Position numbers and translations under genes: made by a program. From assembly GCA_035328465.1 (NCBI GenBank), contig DAOLIQ010000006.1, positions 1 to 64,000 of the forward strand: a stretch of DNA of 64,000 bases, in the 5' to 3' direction. This document shows positions 27,423 through 36,542 of this stretch, piece by piece. Positions within the stretch are counted from its first letter, which is position 1; every line of letters starts with the position of its first letter. The notes under the pieces were generated by a model, which saw only the letters and a list, made by a program, of their open reading frames with translations, searched no databases and had not been told where the DNA came from. Origin of the DNA: JADJEI01 sp035328465 (lineage in GTDB: Bacteria; Bacteroidota; Ignavibacteria; Ignavibacteriales; Ignavibacteriaceae).

Positions 27423-27779
27423 ATGAAAAAAGTTCTTTTTGTTTTGGCAGTGTTAGCTTTCTCGACAGCTTTAACTTTTGCTCAGACTCAAGTTCAAAGT
27501 GGAATGTACTCGATAAATTATGAAACACCGGGTTACACTTTGGATAAGAATGAAGGTACAAGATCTTTCAGTCTTGAAGTAAACTTCTTGAAACCATTCG
27601 ATGTAAAACCGGATGTAGTTTTATCGGTTACTCACATGGATGTTGATCAACAGACCGCACTGAGATATAAAGTTGAAACTTCCGGTATTTCAAGAGACGG
27701 CTTTACTCTTAAGGTTACTACCTGGGGTAATTGCAAAATCTTTGGAATAAGCGGTAACTGGATGGCTCACTCAGAATAA
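27423..27779 (+). CDS. Small exported H-type lectin-domain protein
   Basis: A protein of 118 residues: signal peptide ending LTFAQ, then one domain of about 95 residues. The segments 'FLKPFDVKPDVVLSVTHMD' and 'ISRDGFTLKVTTWGNC' with the closing 'GISGNWMAHSE' match the H-type lectin fold, which binds GalNAc-type sugars and is known from slime moulds and snails. Sugar binding is inferred only. No T9SS tail is present, so it is periplasmic or secreted another way. It has its own promoter, an AAGGAGGT site and a terminator, and precedes the Omp28 cluster. Confidence 0.7.
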   Translation: MKKVLFVLAVLAFSTALTFAQTQVQSGMYSINYETPGYTLDKNEGTRSFSLEVNFLKPFDVKPDVVLSVTHMDVDQQTALRYKVETSGISRDGFTLKVTTWGNCKIFGISGNWMAHSE

Positions 27780-27801
27780 CTAAAATTATTTCAATTAATT
27801 C

Positions 27802-27839
27802 GGGTTGTTCTTCTAAATAGAGGGACAACCCCTTTTTTT
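27802..27839 (+). terminator. Terminator after the lectin gene
   Basis: Stem GGGTTGT (27802-27808) pairs with ACAACCC (27825-27831), followed by seven T. Confidence 0.75.
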
Positions 27840-27934
27840 AAATTAGTCAAAAACATCTTTTCTGTACGGAAAGTTCTTTTTAATTTGAATGTAGAAATAA
27901 TTATCATTTACTAATCTTCCTTTGGTTTTATTTC

Positions 27935-28930
27935 TTGATACGATTCTTAAAATTATTTTCACTTGCAGCTCTTCTTTTACAAATTATTGGCTGCAATACA
28001 AACCCGCCCGATGCTCCGTTAAATTCATTAGTTGATACAGGAAAAGTAATTGTTACTTCAAATGTTGACAGTGCTTTAATTTTTGCTGATGATATTTTTA
28101 CGGGGAATTATTCTCCCGATACGTTAGAAGTTTCTGCCGGCGAACATTCAATCAGGCTCGAAAAGGAAAATTACATTTCTAAAAGTGAAATTATAACTGT
28201 AATTAAAAATGAAATGGTAAGCATTAATTTTGATCTGGAATTTGTTACGGTTAATAAAATTGTTTTGCTTGAAGATTTCGCAAATGTTAGCTGCAACCCC
28301 TGTGTAATTTCGAATAAAATTATTTATTCACTCACTCATTACAACAATGGATTGAAAGTGATCGCTATAAAATATCCGACAAATTTTCCTTCACCTAATG
28401 ATCCATTCTATCTTGCAAATACAATTGATTGCAGCGCACGAATGAGCTACTATAATATTTTTTCTGCCCCAACCACCGTAATTGATGGAATTGAAAAACC
28501 AATCTCGACAGACTCTAACGCAGTGAAGCAAAAAATTAGCGATAGGATGATGAGAGCAGCCCAGTTTCGTTTAACAATTACAGACACACTAATCGGCAGC
28601 AGTTACAGCGCTCATATTAAAGTCGACCTTCTTGATAATTCTAACATTGATTTTAATAATCTTGTGATTCAAACGGTCGTGATTGAAGAATCAATTGAGT
28701 TTGCAAATCCGCCGGGCTCAAACGGTGAAACTATTTTTTATGATGTGATGCGTGCAATGCTTCCTTCAAATCAAGGTGAATTAATGACAGATCTTGAAAC
28801 AACAGGAAGCAAGGAATATACAAGACAAATTATGTTGAGTTCTCAATGGCAATCTGAAAAAATTAAAACGGTGGTTTTTATTCAGGATAAAAATTCAAAA
28901 GAAGTTTATCAGGTCGAAGTTTCAAATTAA
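27935..28930 (+). CDS. Lipoprotein with PEGA and Omp28-like domains
   Basis: A protein of 331 residues from a TTG at 27935; the frame contains no ATG back to the upstream stop. A lipobox (QIIGC) predicts an outer or inner membrane lipoprotein. Residues about 35-100 form a PEGA-like surface domain (GKVIVTSNVDSALIFADD). The rest is Omp28-like: a thioredoxin-type start 'LLEDFANVSCNPCVISNKI' with CxxC, then 'NPPGSNGETIFYDVMRAMLP', a segment repeated in the next gene product. The role is unknown. It is the first gene of a redox-like cluster of four. Confidence 0.75.
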   Translation: MIRFLKLFSLAALLLQIIGCNTNPPDAPLNSLVDTGKVIVTSNVDSALIFADDIFTGNYSPDTLEVSAGEHSIRLEKENYISKSEIITVIKNEMVSINFDLEFVTVNKIVLLEDFANVSCNPCVISNKIIYSLTHYNNGLKVIAIKYPTNFPSPNDPFYLANTIDCSARMSYYNIFSAPTTVIDGIEKPISTDSNAVKQKISDRMMRAAQFRLTITDTLIGSSYSAHIKVDLLDNSNIDFNNLVIQTVVIEESIEFANPPGSNGETIFYDVMRAMLPSNQGELMTDLETTGSKEYTRQIMLSSQWQSEKIKTVVFIQDKNSKEVYQVEVSN

Positions 28931-28974
28931 ATAAATATTAAATTGTTTTACCTTTTAACAAGGGAGATGTTGTT

Positions 28975-31362
28975 ATGAAAAAAATTGTACTTTTAATTTC
29001 GCTGCTCGCATTTATATCAAATATAAATGCTTATGAAAAAAAATCACTGGTTGAGCGGTACACAAATTGTTCCTGCGGACCTTGTGCTGCACTGAACAAT
29101 GCTTGGTATAATGCGACTACTCAATCGTTGGTAAATGCTGGATTGATGACGCACATTGTTTACAATGTAAACTGGCCTTCCGAATACGATCCGATGTTTT
29201 TATTAAATTCAACTGATAACATAAGTCGCTGGACTTATTACGGAGTTAATTCTGTCCCCTGGGTAGATATTAACGGAACAACTTTTAACACCGGAAGCGG
29301 CGCAACTGCTTTTACAAATGCAATCAATACAGGAAACGCTGAGTATGCCCCATTCAAAATTATTTTAACGCCGGAAAGATTTTCAAACAATGTAATAAAT
29401 GTTCACGTAAAAATTCTTCGTGATCCAACGGATAATACTGTGTTTGATAAAACAAAGCTGAGAATAGCTCTTACCGAGCGGGTGGTTGATTTCACAACTC
29501 CCCCCGGCAGTAATGGAGAAACAATGTTTTACAGTATAAGCCGTAAAATGCTTCCTGATGGAAAAGGAACTGAGTTTGCCATTCCCGCCCCCGGTGATTC
29601 AATCGAACTTGATTTCGTTTATATTCCCACAGCAGAGTTTATTGCAGCAGTAGATTTTGACAGCATTCGTGTCGCCGCTTTTATTCAAAGCGATATTGAC
29701 AAGGAAGTTTATCAATCAACAATGACAAATCTTGTCTATTCAAATCACATTAACGCAGCTTTTCAAGTTGATGAGTATTTAGGCGCCGCTCCCTTTAGTG
29801 TAACATTTAATGACTATTCAACTGCTACCGACACTACATCTCTGACTTCCTGGGCTTGGGATTTTGATAACAATGGAACAACTGATTCAAATGAACCCAA
29901 CCCCACCTTTATTTTTAATGATAATCAATCCTATTCCGTTAGCCTTACAGTAAGTGATGGATATAATTCATACACTCGTGTGATGAACAATTTTATTACA
30001 GTGCTCAGCGCTTCATCAAATACTTTAGTTGTTAATGGAATTGATTACCAGACAGATGCTTATAAAACCGAAATGGAAAATTTTTATAACAACTCTGCCT
30101 GCTTCGGAAATCATAACGTTGATATTTGGGATTTGTTCGGTGACGAAGGGTTTGATTTTGCTTCTAACCCGAAAGTAAAGCAAGTTCATCTATTCAGTAG
30201 GAATATACCCACCTCAATTTTAAATTTGTATGATAATGTTATTTGGATTGGAAATAACTACAGCGGTGATATAACATACTATGACCCGGATCAGGTTATC
30301 GAATATGTGCAAAGCGGAAAGAATTTTTTGCTCGCAACTAGATTAGCAAATGATTTTTTCAACACTAACTTAAAAACATATTGCGAGATCGATTTTTTCA
30401 GCGGTGATTTAACAGTAACAAATTTAATATCGCTGGACAACAATCTTGTGGATATGGCTGCTGTGGGAACAAATTCCTTGGTAAACTTTCCCCAACTTTC
30501 AGCCACTTCTGAAGCTGTTCCACTTTTTGATGATAACACTGGTACAAACTGGATGGGGGGATTCAAAATTAAAAAGGAGAACGAAGGCGCTTTTATTTTT
30601 ATCGGTGGTCGCCCATACAGATATGATAATGCCGCCTCCTTTGCCAATTACGATTTTATAATCAGTAATTGGATGGCGCCAGCTTCTATTAATGAAGAAA
30701 TTTCTCTTGAGGTTGCAGCTACTTCACTCAGCGACACATTAGGTTCTGAAATGATTTTTGATATGACGGCAGTAAATATTTCATCAGTTGAACAAACTGT
30801 CTTTCTCGTAAGAACATTAAACGAACTTCCTTCTGGCTGGCAGTCTTCACTTTGTTTCGGCGAAAATTGTTTTTCGCCCGCTTTAGATAGTATTGCAAGT
30901 ACGCCTGAGTTCGGAGTTAATCCGTTAGCTCCTGGTGATACACTTCGCACATCGCTTCACGTTTTTCCAAATGTTACGGGTGGTATTGCCAACGTACAAT
31001 TGCAAATCGGAACTTTCGTTAATCCGGCAGATAGAATTACGCTTGATTTTACTGCCACTGCAACCGCTACCGGTGTAGATGATAAGCAGACTAAACCCGA
31101 TCATTATTTCTTATCGCAGAATTACCCCAACCCCTTTAATCCATCGACAACAATTTATTATGGGCTGAAGGAAGCGGGGATGGTTTCACTGAAAGTTTAT
31201 AATATTCTTGGTGCTGAAGTAGCAACGTTGATCAACGAATATAAACCTGCCGGCAGTTTTGAAGTTTCCTTCGATGCTTCTCACCTTTCAAGCGGAATTT
31301 ATTTTTACGAATTTGTAACACACAATTTTGTTCAGGTTAATAAAATGATATTGGAAAAATAA
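28975..31362 (+). CDS. Secreted Omp28/PKD protein with T9SS tail
   Basis: A protein of 795 residues with a signal peptide ending INAYE. The N-terminal Omp28-like domain has a thiol site, YTNCSCGPCAALN (CxCxxC), and 'TPPGSNGETMFYSISRKMLPDG', closely like the preceding lipoprotein. A PKD domain follows (WAWDFDNNGTTDSNEPNPTF). A central region of about 300 residues resembles a carbohydrate-binding or FlgD-type region, not identified. The end is a T9SS sorting domain (NYPNPFNPSTTI). Predicted surface protein. It has GGGAG before the ATG and directly precedes the TlpA gene (no spacer). Confidence 0.8.
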   Translation: MKKIVLLISLLAFISNINAYEKKSLVERYTNCSCGPCAALNNAWYNATTQSLVNAGLMTHIVYNVNWPSEYDPMFLLNSTDNISRWTYYGVNSVPWVDINGTTFNTGSGATAFTNAINTGNAEYAPFKIILTPERFSNNVINVHVKILRDPTDNTVFDKTKLRIALTERVVDFTTPPGSNGETMFYSISRKMLPDGKGTEFAIPAPGDSIELDFVYIPTAEFIAAVDFDSIRVAAFIQSDIDKEVYQSTMTNLVYSNHINAAFQVDEYLGAAPFSVTFNDYSTATDTTSLTSWAWDFDNNGTTDSNEPNPTFIFNDNQSYSVSLTVSDGYNSYTRVMNNFITVLSASSNTLVVNGIDYQTDAYKTEMENFYNNSACFGNHNVDIWDLFGDEGFDFASNPKVKQVHLFSRNIPTSILNLYDNVIWIGNNYSGDITYYDPDQVIEYVQSGKNFLLATRLANDFFNTNLKTYCEIDFFSGDLTVTNLISLDNNLVDMAAVGTNSLVNFPQLSATSEAVPLFDDNTGTNWMGGFKIKKENEGAFIFIGGRPYRYDNAASFANYDFIISNWMAPASINEEISLEVAATSLSDTLGSEMIFDMTAVNISSVEQTVFLVRTLNELPSGWQSSLCFGENCFSPALDSIASTPEFGVNPLAPGDTLRTSLHVFPNVTGGIANVQLQIGTFVNPADRITLDFTATATATGVDDKQTKPDHYFLSQNYPNPFNPSTTIYYGLKEAGMVSLKVYNILGAEVATLINEYKPAGSFEVSFDASHLSSGIYFYEFVTHNFVQVNKMILEK

Positions 31363-31866
31363 ATGAAGCAGTTCCTGGTATTTATTTTTTGCTTGGCTCT
31401 TCCATTCTCTGTTTTTGCTCAGGAAGAAAATCAAGTTGGGAAAAAAGCTCCGAACTTCAAGCTTGAGGATTCTGAGGGCGAAATTTTTGAGTTGAATAAA
31501 GAGATCGGAGACTCCCCCATCCTGTTAAGCTTTTGGGCAACATGGTGCAAACCGTGCGTTGAAGAAATGGCAGAGTATAGTAAAATTTATTCAGAGATGA
31601 AATCAAGCGGATTTAAAATGTTCGCTATCTCAACCGATAATGAAAAAACCGTTTCGAAGGTGAAGCCCTTTGTTAAATCAAAGGGCTATTCTTTTCCGGT
31701 TCTACTTGATACAAATTCAGAGGTTTCAAGAAAATATTATGCAAAGGCGATACCATTTACAGTTCTGATTGATAAAAATGGAAATATTGTTTACACTCAT
31801 CTTGGTTATATGCGCGGTGATGAGGTTCAGGTTAAGAAAAAAATCGAGGAGCTGTTAAAAAATTGA
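31363..31866 (+). CDS. TlpA-like periplasmic thioredoxin
   Basis: A protein of 167 residues with a signal peptide ending SVFAQ. The TlpA/ResA marks are 'LSFWATWCKPCVEEM' with CxxC at residues about 66-69 and the cis-Pro in 'AKAIPFTVLIDKNGNIVY'. It should reduce or shuffle disulfides in the periplasm. Its partner is likely the Omp28 proteins upstream, whose CxxC sites lie outside the membrane. The stop TGA overlaps the TTG start of the DUF6029 gene. Confidence 0.9.
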   Translation: MKQFLVFIFCLALPFSVFAQEENQVGKKAPNFKLEDSEGEIFELNKEIGDSPILLSFWATWCKPCVEEMAEYSKIYSEMKSSGFKMFAISTDNEKTVSKVKPFVKSKGYSFPVLLDTNSEVSRKYYAKAIPFTVLIDKNGNIVYTHLGYMRGDEVQVKKKIEELLKN

Positions 31867-33419
31867 TTGGAAACATTCTGAACAAAAGTTATATCTCCAT
31901 AATATTTATATTCTCTTCAGTATTTTTTTCAGCGATGAAAGTTTCTGCTCAGCAAAACGAAACAATTCTTCCGGATGGATTGGGTTTTTCCAATCAGCTT
32001 GAATATTCTTATGACATTGAGAAAAAACAGGAGATACTTGAAAACTGGCTCAACATAGATTACAACCGCGGAATTTTTTCAGCCGGGCTTCGTTTTGATT
32101 TGTTCCAGCCGAATGATCCCAACCCATCCATAAGCAGAGGCAAAGAAAAATTTGCCGGCATAGATTACAAATATATCACCGCCGAAATCGGTGATGCTCG
32201 TGAAGGATTGGACATCACAGTTGGAAATTTCTATCAGCTTTTTGGAAGGGGGATGATAGTGAAAAGTTACGAAGATAGAAACATCCGGATCGATAACAAC
32301 TTGCTTGGCGTAAGCGTTCAGGGAACTTATGAAAATATTATTCTCTCAGCATTTAGCGGCAATATGGAAAATGCTCTGGCTGAACGAAAAGATATATTGC
32401 ATGCAATAGATATTGATTTTAGAAGGTTCAGGCAGCCTAGAATTGGTGCGACCTTCGCGTCAAATCAGCCCGAAAATGATGCTGCCTCTACACGGTTAGC
32501 GTCGCTTCGATTGCAGCAAAGCCTTGGAGATGCCGATATATATGCCGAATATGGCATTAAACAAAACAACGACATTAGTAAAAATATTTTTAATGATGGC
32601 GAAAGCATAATCGGGAAGGCTTTTTATGGCAATTTGAATTTCTATCACGAAAACCTTTCATTCTCCGGCGAATATAAATACTACGATAATTTTTTATTCC
32701 AGAGTGATGATGGTACAATTGTTTATAACACTCCCCCCGCACTTAAGAAAGAGTATGCTTATACTTTGATTAACCGTCACCCGTCAGCCCTAAATCAAAA
32801 TAATGAAAAGGGTTTTTTATTTGAACTAAACTATGACTACGATGATGATACATATTTCAATGCTGCTTATAGTGAAACAAGAACCATCGGTTCATCATCA
32901 CTTTTTCAAAGACAGAATAGCAACAACTCCGAATCAAGAGTACAGTTTAAAGAAGGATACTTTCAGGCGAATCATAATCTGAATGAAAATTTTTATTTTG
33001 CTGCCGCATTTGGTTATCGTGAGGAAAAAGATACTGACACAAAAAACTTCACACCTATTTTCGAAAGCCGGTATTACTTCGACGAGATCAACACGCTCAA
33101 ATTAATAATTGAACATCAAAGCACAACGAATAATATTACAAACGAACAATATTATACCGACCTGCTGTCGTTCGAGTATTTGCGTTCGCCAAAATTCAGT
33201 CTTGCGTTTGTAACGGAAATAGAAACCCGCGAACCTCAGCCCGGAAATATTGTGCGAAGATTGTGGGGTTATTTACAAGCCGGTTATAAACTTGGTGAGC
33301 ATACTGACTTAACAATTTTATTTGGATCAAGACAAGCTGGCAATATTTGCATAGGTGGTGTATGCCGCTTTGAACCTGAATTCCGCGGAATTGAACTCAA
33401 AATGCTAACGCGGCTTTAA
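31863..33419 (+). CDS. DUF6029-like outer membrane beta-barrel
   Basis: A protein of 518 residues from a TTG at 31863 overlapping the TlpA stop (TTGA). The signal peptide ends KVSAQ. The sequence alternates aromatic and polar strands, with 'DITVGNFYQLFGRGMIVKSYEDRNIRIDN' in outline, the signature of DUF6029, and a terminal strand 'GIELKMLTRL' with the usual late aromatic/leucine. Function unknown; it may be the channel or anchor for the redox proteins before it. It ends the cluster; 174 bases without a gene follow. Confidence 0.75.
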   Translation: MIGNILNKSYISIIFIFSSVFFSAMKVSAQQNETILPDGLGFSNQLEYSYDIEKKQEILENWLNIDYNRGIFSAGLRFDLFQPNDPNPSISRGKEKFAGIDYKYITAEIGDAREGLDITVGNFYQLFGRGMIVKSYEDRNIRIDNNLLGVSVQGTYENIILSAFSGNMENALAERKDILHAIDIDFRRFRQPRIGATFASNQPENDAASTRLASLRLQQSLGDADIYAEYGIKQNNDISKNIFNDGESIIGKAFYGNLNFYHENLSFSGEYKYYDNFLFQSDDGTIVYNTPPALKKEYAYTLINRHPSALNQNNEKGFLFELNYDYDDDTYFNAAYSETRTIGSSSLFQRQNSNNSESRVQFKEGYFQANHNLNENFYFAAAFGYREEKDTDTKNFTPIFESRYYFDEINTLKLIIEHQSTTNNITNEQYYTDLLSFEYLRSPKFSLAFVTEIETREPQPGNIVRRLWGYLQAGYKLGEHTDLTILFGSRQAGNICIGGVCRFEPEFRGIELKMLTRL

Positions 33420-33593
33420 TAAATTAGTTTTGATTCTCTCAGCTTACTTTTGTCCCACTTAATTATTCCTTAATACTATAAGAATTGAATGTACGAATTA
33501 ACAAATGCACTTAATTATTAGCCTGGCTTTTATTGTTTAATTAACCTAATTTTAATTCACTAATTTTTATTAACTCTTTATAAAGTGACACAC

Positions 33594-36272
33594 ATGAAAA
33601 CTCTTCGATTACTCTTTCTATTTCTTTTAATAAGCACAGTTGGTTTTAGTCAAAACTACAAGCAAGTCAAAATATATTTTAACGATGCTGCTCAATTAAA
33701 TCAACTAATGTCTTCGGGCTTGGAAATTGAACACGCCCAGTTTACAAAAGATAATGCCATAGTTGTATTTTTAAACGATGAGGAATTTGCAAGACTTCAA
33801 AACACTTCATTCACTTATGAAATTCTGATAAATGATTGGGCTAAATATTACTCAGAACTTCCGAAGCTGAACGAAACAGAAAAACAAAGTTTTATTCAAC
33901 AAAGTAAAAAAGATTATAATGTTGATGGTTTTGGTTTTGGTTCGATGGGGGGATTTTATACTCTCGCAGAAATATATTCTAAACTTGATTCGATGTATTT
34001 ATTGTATCCGAATTTAATCACACAAAAATTTCAGATTGGTACTTCGATTGAAGGCAGACCAATGTATGCAGTAAAAATATCCGACAATCCAAATGTAAAC
34101 GAAAGCGAACCACAAGTTCATTTCAATGCTTTGATTCATGCACGCGAACCCGCCGCAATGATGGCAGTTATGTATTATATGTATTACCTGCTTGAGAATT
34201 ACGGCACTGACCCCGAAGCGACTTATCTGGTTGATAACAGAGAAATTTATTTTATCCCTTGTATCAACGTTGATGGTTACGAATATAACAGACAGACAGA
34301 TCCAAACGGTGGAGGTATGTGGCGCAAGAATAGAAAAAACAACGGCACAGGCTGCTGGGGCGTGGACCTCAACAGGAATTTTGGTTTTCAATGGGGATAC
34401 AATAACAGCGGTTCAAGCCCCAATTCCTGCGATGAAACTTATCGCGGCAGTTCTGCTTTTTCTGAACCTGAAACTCAGGCTATAAGAGATTTTGTTGTGG
34501 CTCATAATTTCAAAACAACTTTTAATTATCACACTTACAGCAATTTATTACTTTACCCCTGGGGTTACATAAATCAACCGACGCCGGATAATGATATTTT
34601 TGTCGAATTTGCAAATGATATCGTGCAATATAACGGCTATCAGCCGGGGCAGCCGCCTGCAATTTTATATGATGTTAATGGAGCTGCTGATGATTGGTTT
34701 TACGGAGAGCAAACTACAAAAGATAAAATTTTTGCTTATACTCCCGAAGTCGGCAGTACTGGTTTCTGGCCTTCAATGGCTGAAATATTTCCTCTCGCCA
34801 TGGAAAATCTTAAACCCAATCTGTATTTAACGTGGGCTGCGGGCGAATTTGTTAATTTGGAAAATATTTCTTTCAGCGATGAATATTTTGACCCGGGTGA
34901 TAACATTGAGGTTTCCATTGGATCTGTTAGAAATAAAGGACTAAGCGATGCATTCAACACAAGCATTAATTTATCCTCACCTGATCCGAATGTTATAGTT
35001 ACAAACGGAACAATGAATCTTGGTGACATAGCTTCTCGCACAACAATCACTCCTACTGGAACGCTTTCATTTTCTTTATCAAACACCCTCGTTCCCAATG
35101 TTACGATTCCAATTTTGTTCACTGTTTCTACTGGAAGCACAATTATGTTTGTTGATACAATTAAAGTAGTTTCAGGAACACCTGTGTTTGCTTTTGTTGA
35201 TACTACAAACAACCCGTTAACTTTATGGACAGTTACCGCCACCCCAAGCAATAAAAAATGGGAAGCAACTACAACCTCCTATCATTCAGCACCAAACTCA
35301 TACACCGATAGTAAAAATGGTGATTACAATGACAATGCCACTGTTACGATGCAATTGACAAACTCCATTGATATTTCGGCTTTGAGTAATCCGAGAGCAA
35401 GCTTTTGGACAAAGTATGATATCGAAAACGGATGGGACTACGGGCAGTTTGAAGTTTCAACAAACAATGGTTCAACATGGACTCCTCTTGAGGGATTATA
35501 CACCAACCCCGGCGTCGGCAGTTTCCAACCAAACGGAGAGCCGCTCTACGATGGAATTCAATCCACATGGGTGAAAGAAGATATTGATCTTACAGGGCAT
35601 ACAAGCAGTCAATTTAAAATGAGATTTCAATTAAAGACTGATGGAGGCGTTACTGCCGATGGCTGGTATGTTGACGATATCAGCATTTTCGTTTATGGAA
35701 TTGTCCCGGTCGAGCTTACTTCGTTCAATGCAAAAGCTACCAACAAGGAAGTTACTTTAAACTGGCAGACTGCTACAGAACTAAATAACAATGGTTTTGA
35801 AATTGAACGATTGACAAATGCAGGCAGCGGCTGGACACGCATTGGCTTTGTACAGGGGAATGGTACCACACAGGAAATTCACAATTATAGTTTCGTTGAT
35901 AAAAATCCAGTAAATGGAGTTACCTATTACCGACTAAAACAAATTGATTATGATGGAACTGTAAATCTCTCGCAGGAACTTTCTGTCAATTTTGTCGGCG
36001 TAACAGAATATTCACTCGAACAAAATTACCCCAACCCATTTAATCCGTCGACAAAAATCTATTACTCAATCCCTCAAGCGGGCAAAGTAACAATTAAAGT
36101 TTACAACATTCTCGGTTCCGAAGTTGCAACACTTGTTGATGAAGTTAAAGATTCTGGAAGACATAATGTTGAGTTTAACTCCGAAGGTAAAAACATAACA
36201 AGCGGAATTTATTTCTATACAATCACTGCGGGCAGCTTCAAACAAACCCGCAAGATGTTGATGATAAAGTGA
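33594..36272 (+). CDS. Secreted M14 zinc carboxypeptidase with T9SS tail
   Basis: A protein of 892 residues from the ATG at 33594 (GTG at 33585 adds three). After a signal peptide ending GFSQN, the M14 domain carries the zinc site HAREP (H182, E185), the third ligand in FNYHTYS (H313) and the catalytic Glu in TPEVGS (E385). 'GVDLNRNFGFQWG' is a substrate-site motif. An Ig-like region and a 'MAM/CUB-like' segment (residues about 570-700) precede the spacer VELTSFNAKATNKEVTLNWQ and the T9SS domain NYPNPFNPSTKI. It should release C-terminal residues from proteins outside the cell. Confidence 0.92.
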   Translation: MKTLRLLFLFLLISTVGFSQNYKQVKIYFNDAAQLNQLMSSGLEIEHAQFTKDNAIVVFLNDEEFARLQNTSFTYEILINDWAKYYSELPKLNETEKQSFIQQSKKDYNVDGFGFGSMGGFYTLAEIYSKLDSMYLLYPNLITQKFQIGTSIEGRPMYAVKISDNPNVNESEPQVHFNALIHAREPAAMMAVMYYMYYLLENYGTDPEATYLVDNREIYFIPCINVDGYEYNRQTDPNGGGMWRKNRKNNGTGCWGVDLNRNFGFQWGYNNSGSSPNSCDETYRGSSAFSEPETQAIRDFVVAHNFKTTFNYHTYSNLLLYPWGYINQPTPDNDIFVEFANDIVQYNGYQPGQPPAILYDVNGAADDWFYGEQTTKDKIFAYTPEVGSTGFWPSMAEIFPLAMENLKPNLYLTWAAGEFVNLENISFSDEYFDPGDNIEVSIGSVRNKGLSDAFNTSINLSSPDPNVIVTNGTMNLGDIASRTTITPTGTLSFSLSNTLVPNVTIPILFTVSTGSTIMFVDTIKVVSGTPVFAFVDTTNNPLTLWTVTATPSNKKWEATTTSYHSAPNSYTDSKNGDYNDNATVTMQLTNSIDISALSNPRASFWTKYDIENGWDYGQFEVSTNNGSTWTPLEGLYTNPGVGSFQPNGEPLYDGIQSTWVKEDIDLTGHTSSQFKMRFQLKTDGGVTADGWYVDDISIFVYGIVPVELTSFNAKATNKEVTLNWQTATELNNNGFEIERLTNAGSGWTRIGFVQGNGTTQEIHNYSFVDKNPVNGVTYYRLKQIDYDGTVNLSQELSVNFVGVTEYSLEQNYPNPFNPSTKIYYSIPQAGKVTIKVYNILGSEVATLVDEVKDSGRHNVEFNSEGKNITSGIYFYTITAGSFKQTRKMLMIK

Positions 36273-36306
36273 TAAAATAATTTTCTTGGCTCAATGATCT
36301 CCTTTA

Positions 36307-36343
36307 TAAAAAAGTCCCTTTTGGCGGAGGGACTTTTTTTTTA
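36307..36343 (+). terminator. Terminator after the carboxypeptidase gene
   Basis: Stem AGTCCCT (36313-36319) pairs with AGGGACT (36328-36334) with A and T flanks, followed by nine T. Confidence 0.85.
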
Positions 36344-36426
36344 ACAGATTTTGAAAAACCAATGCTATAAAACAATTTTTTCAAATCTGAATTAAAACTC
36401 TTAATTTTCCATCAGAATAAATTTCT

Positions 36427-36460
36427 TTTGATCAGCAAAAAACAGGAGTTCTTATTTTTG
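36427..36460 (+). promoter_or_regulatory. Possible promoter for the PIN-PhoH gene
   Basis: TTTG (36427-36430) and TATTTTTG (36453-36460) match both halves of the Bacteroidota form; the spacer is 22 bases, slightly long. Confidence 0.35.
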
Positions 36461-36542
36461 AATTTATTTATCTATGCAATTCTAACCAATTCATCAAAAA
36501 ATTATATCTCTATTAACCATCCTCCCATTATTCATTCTTAAA

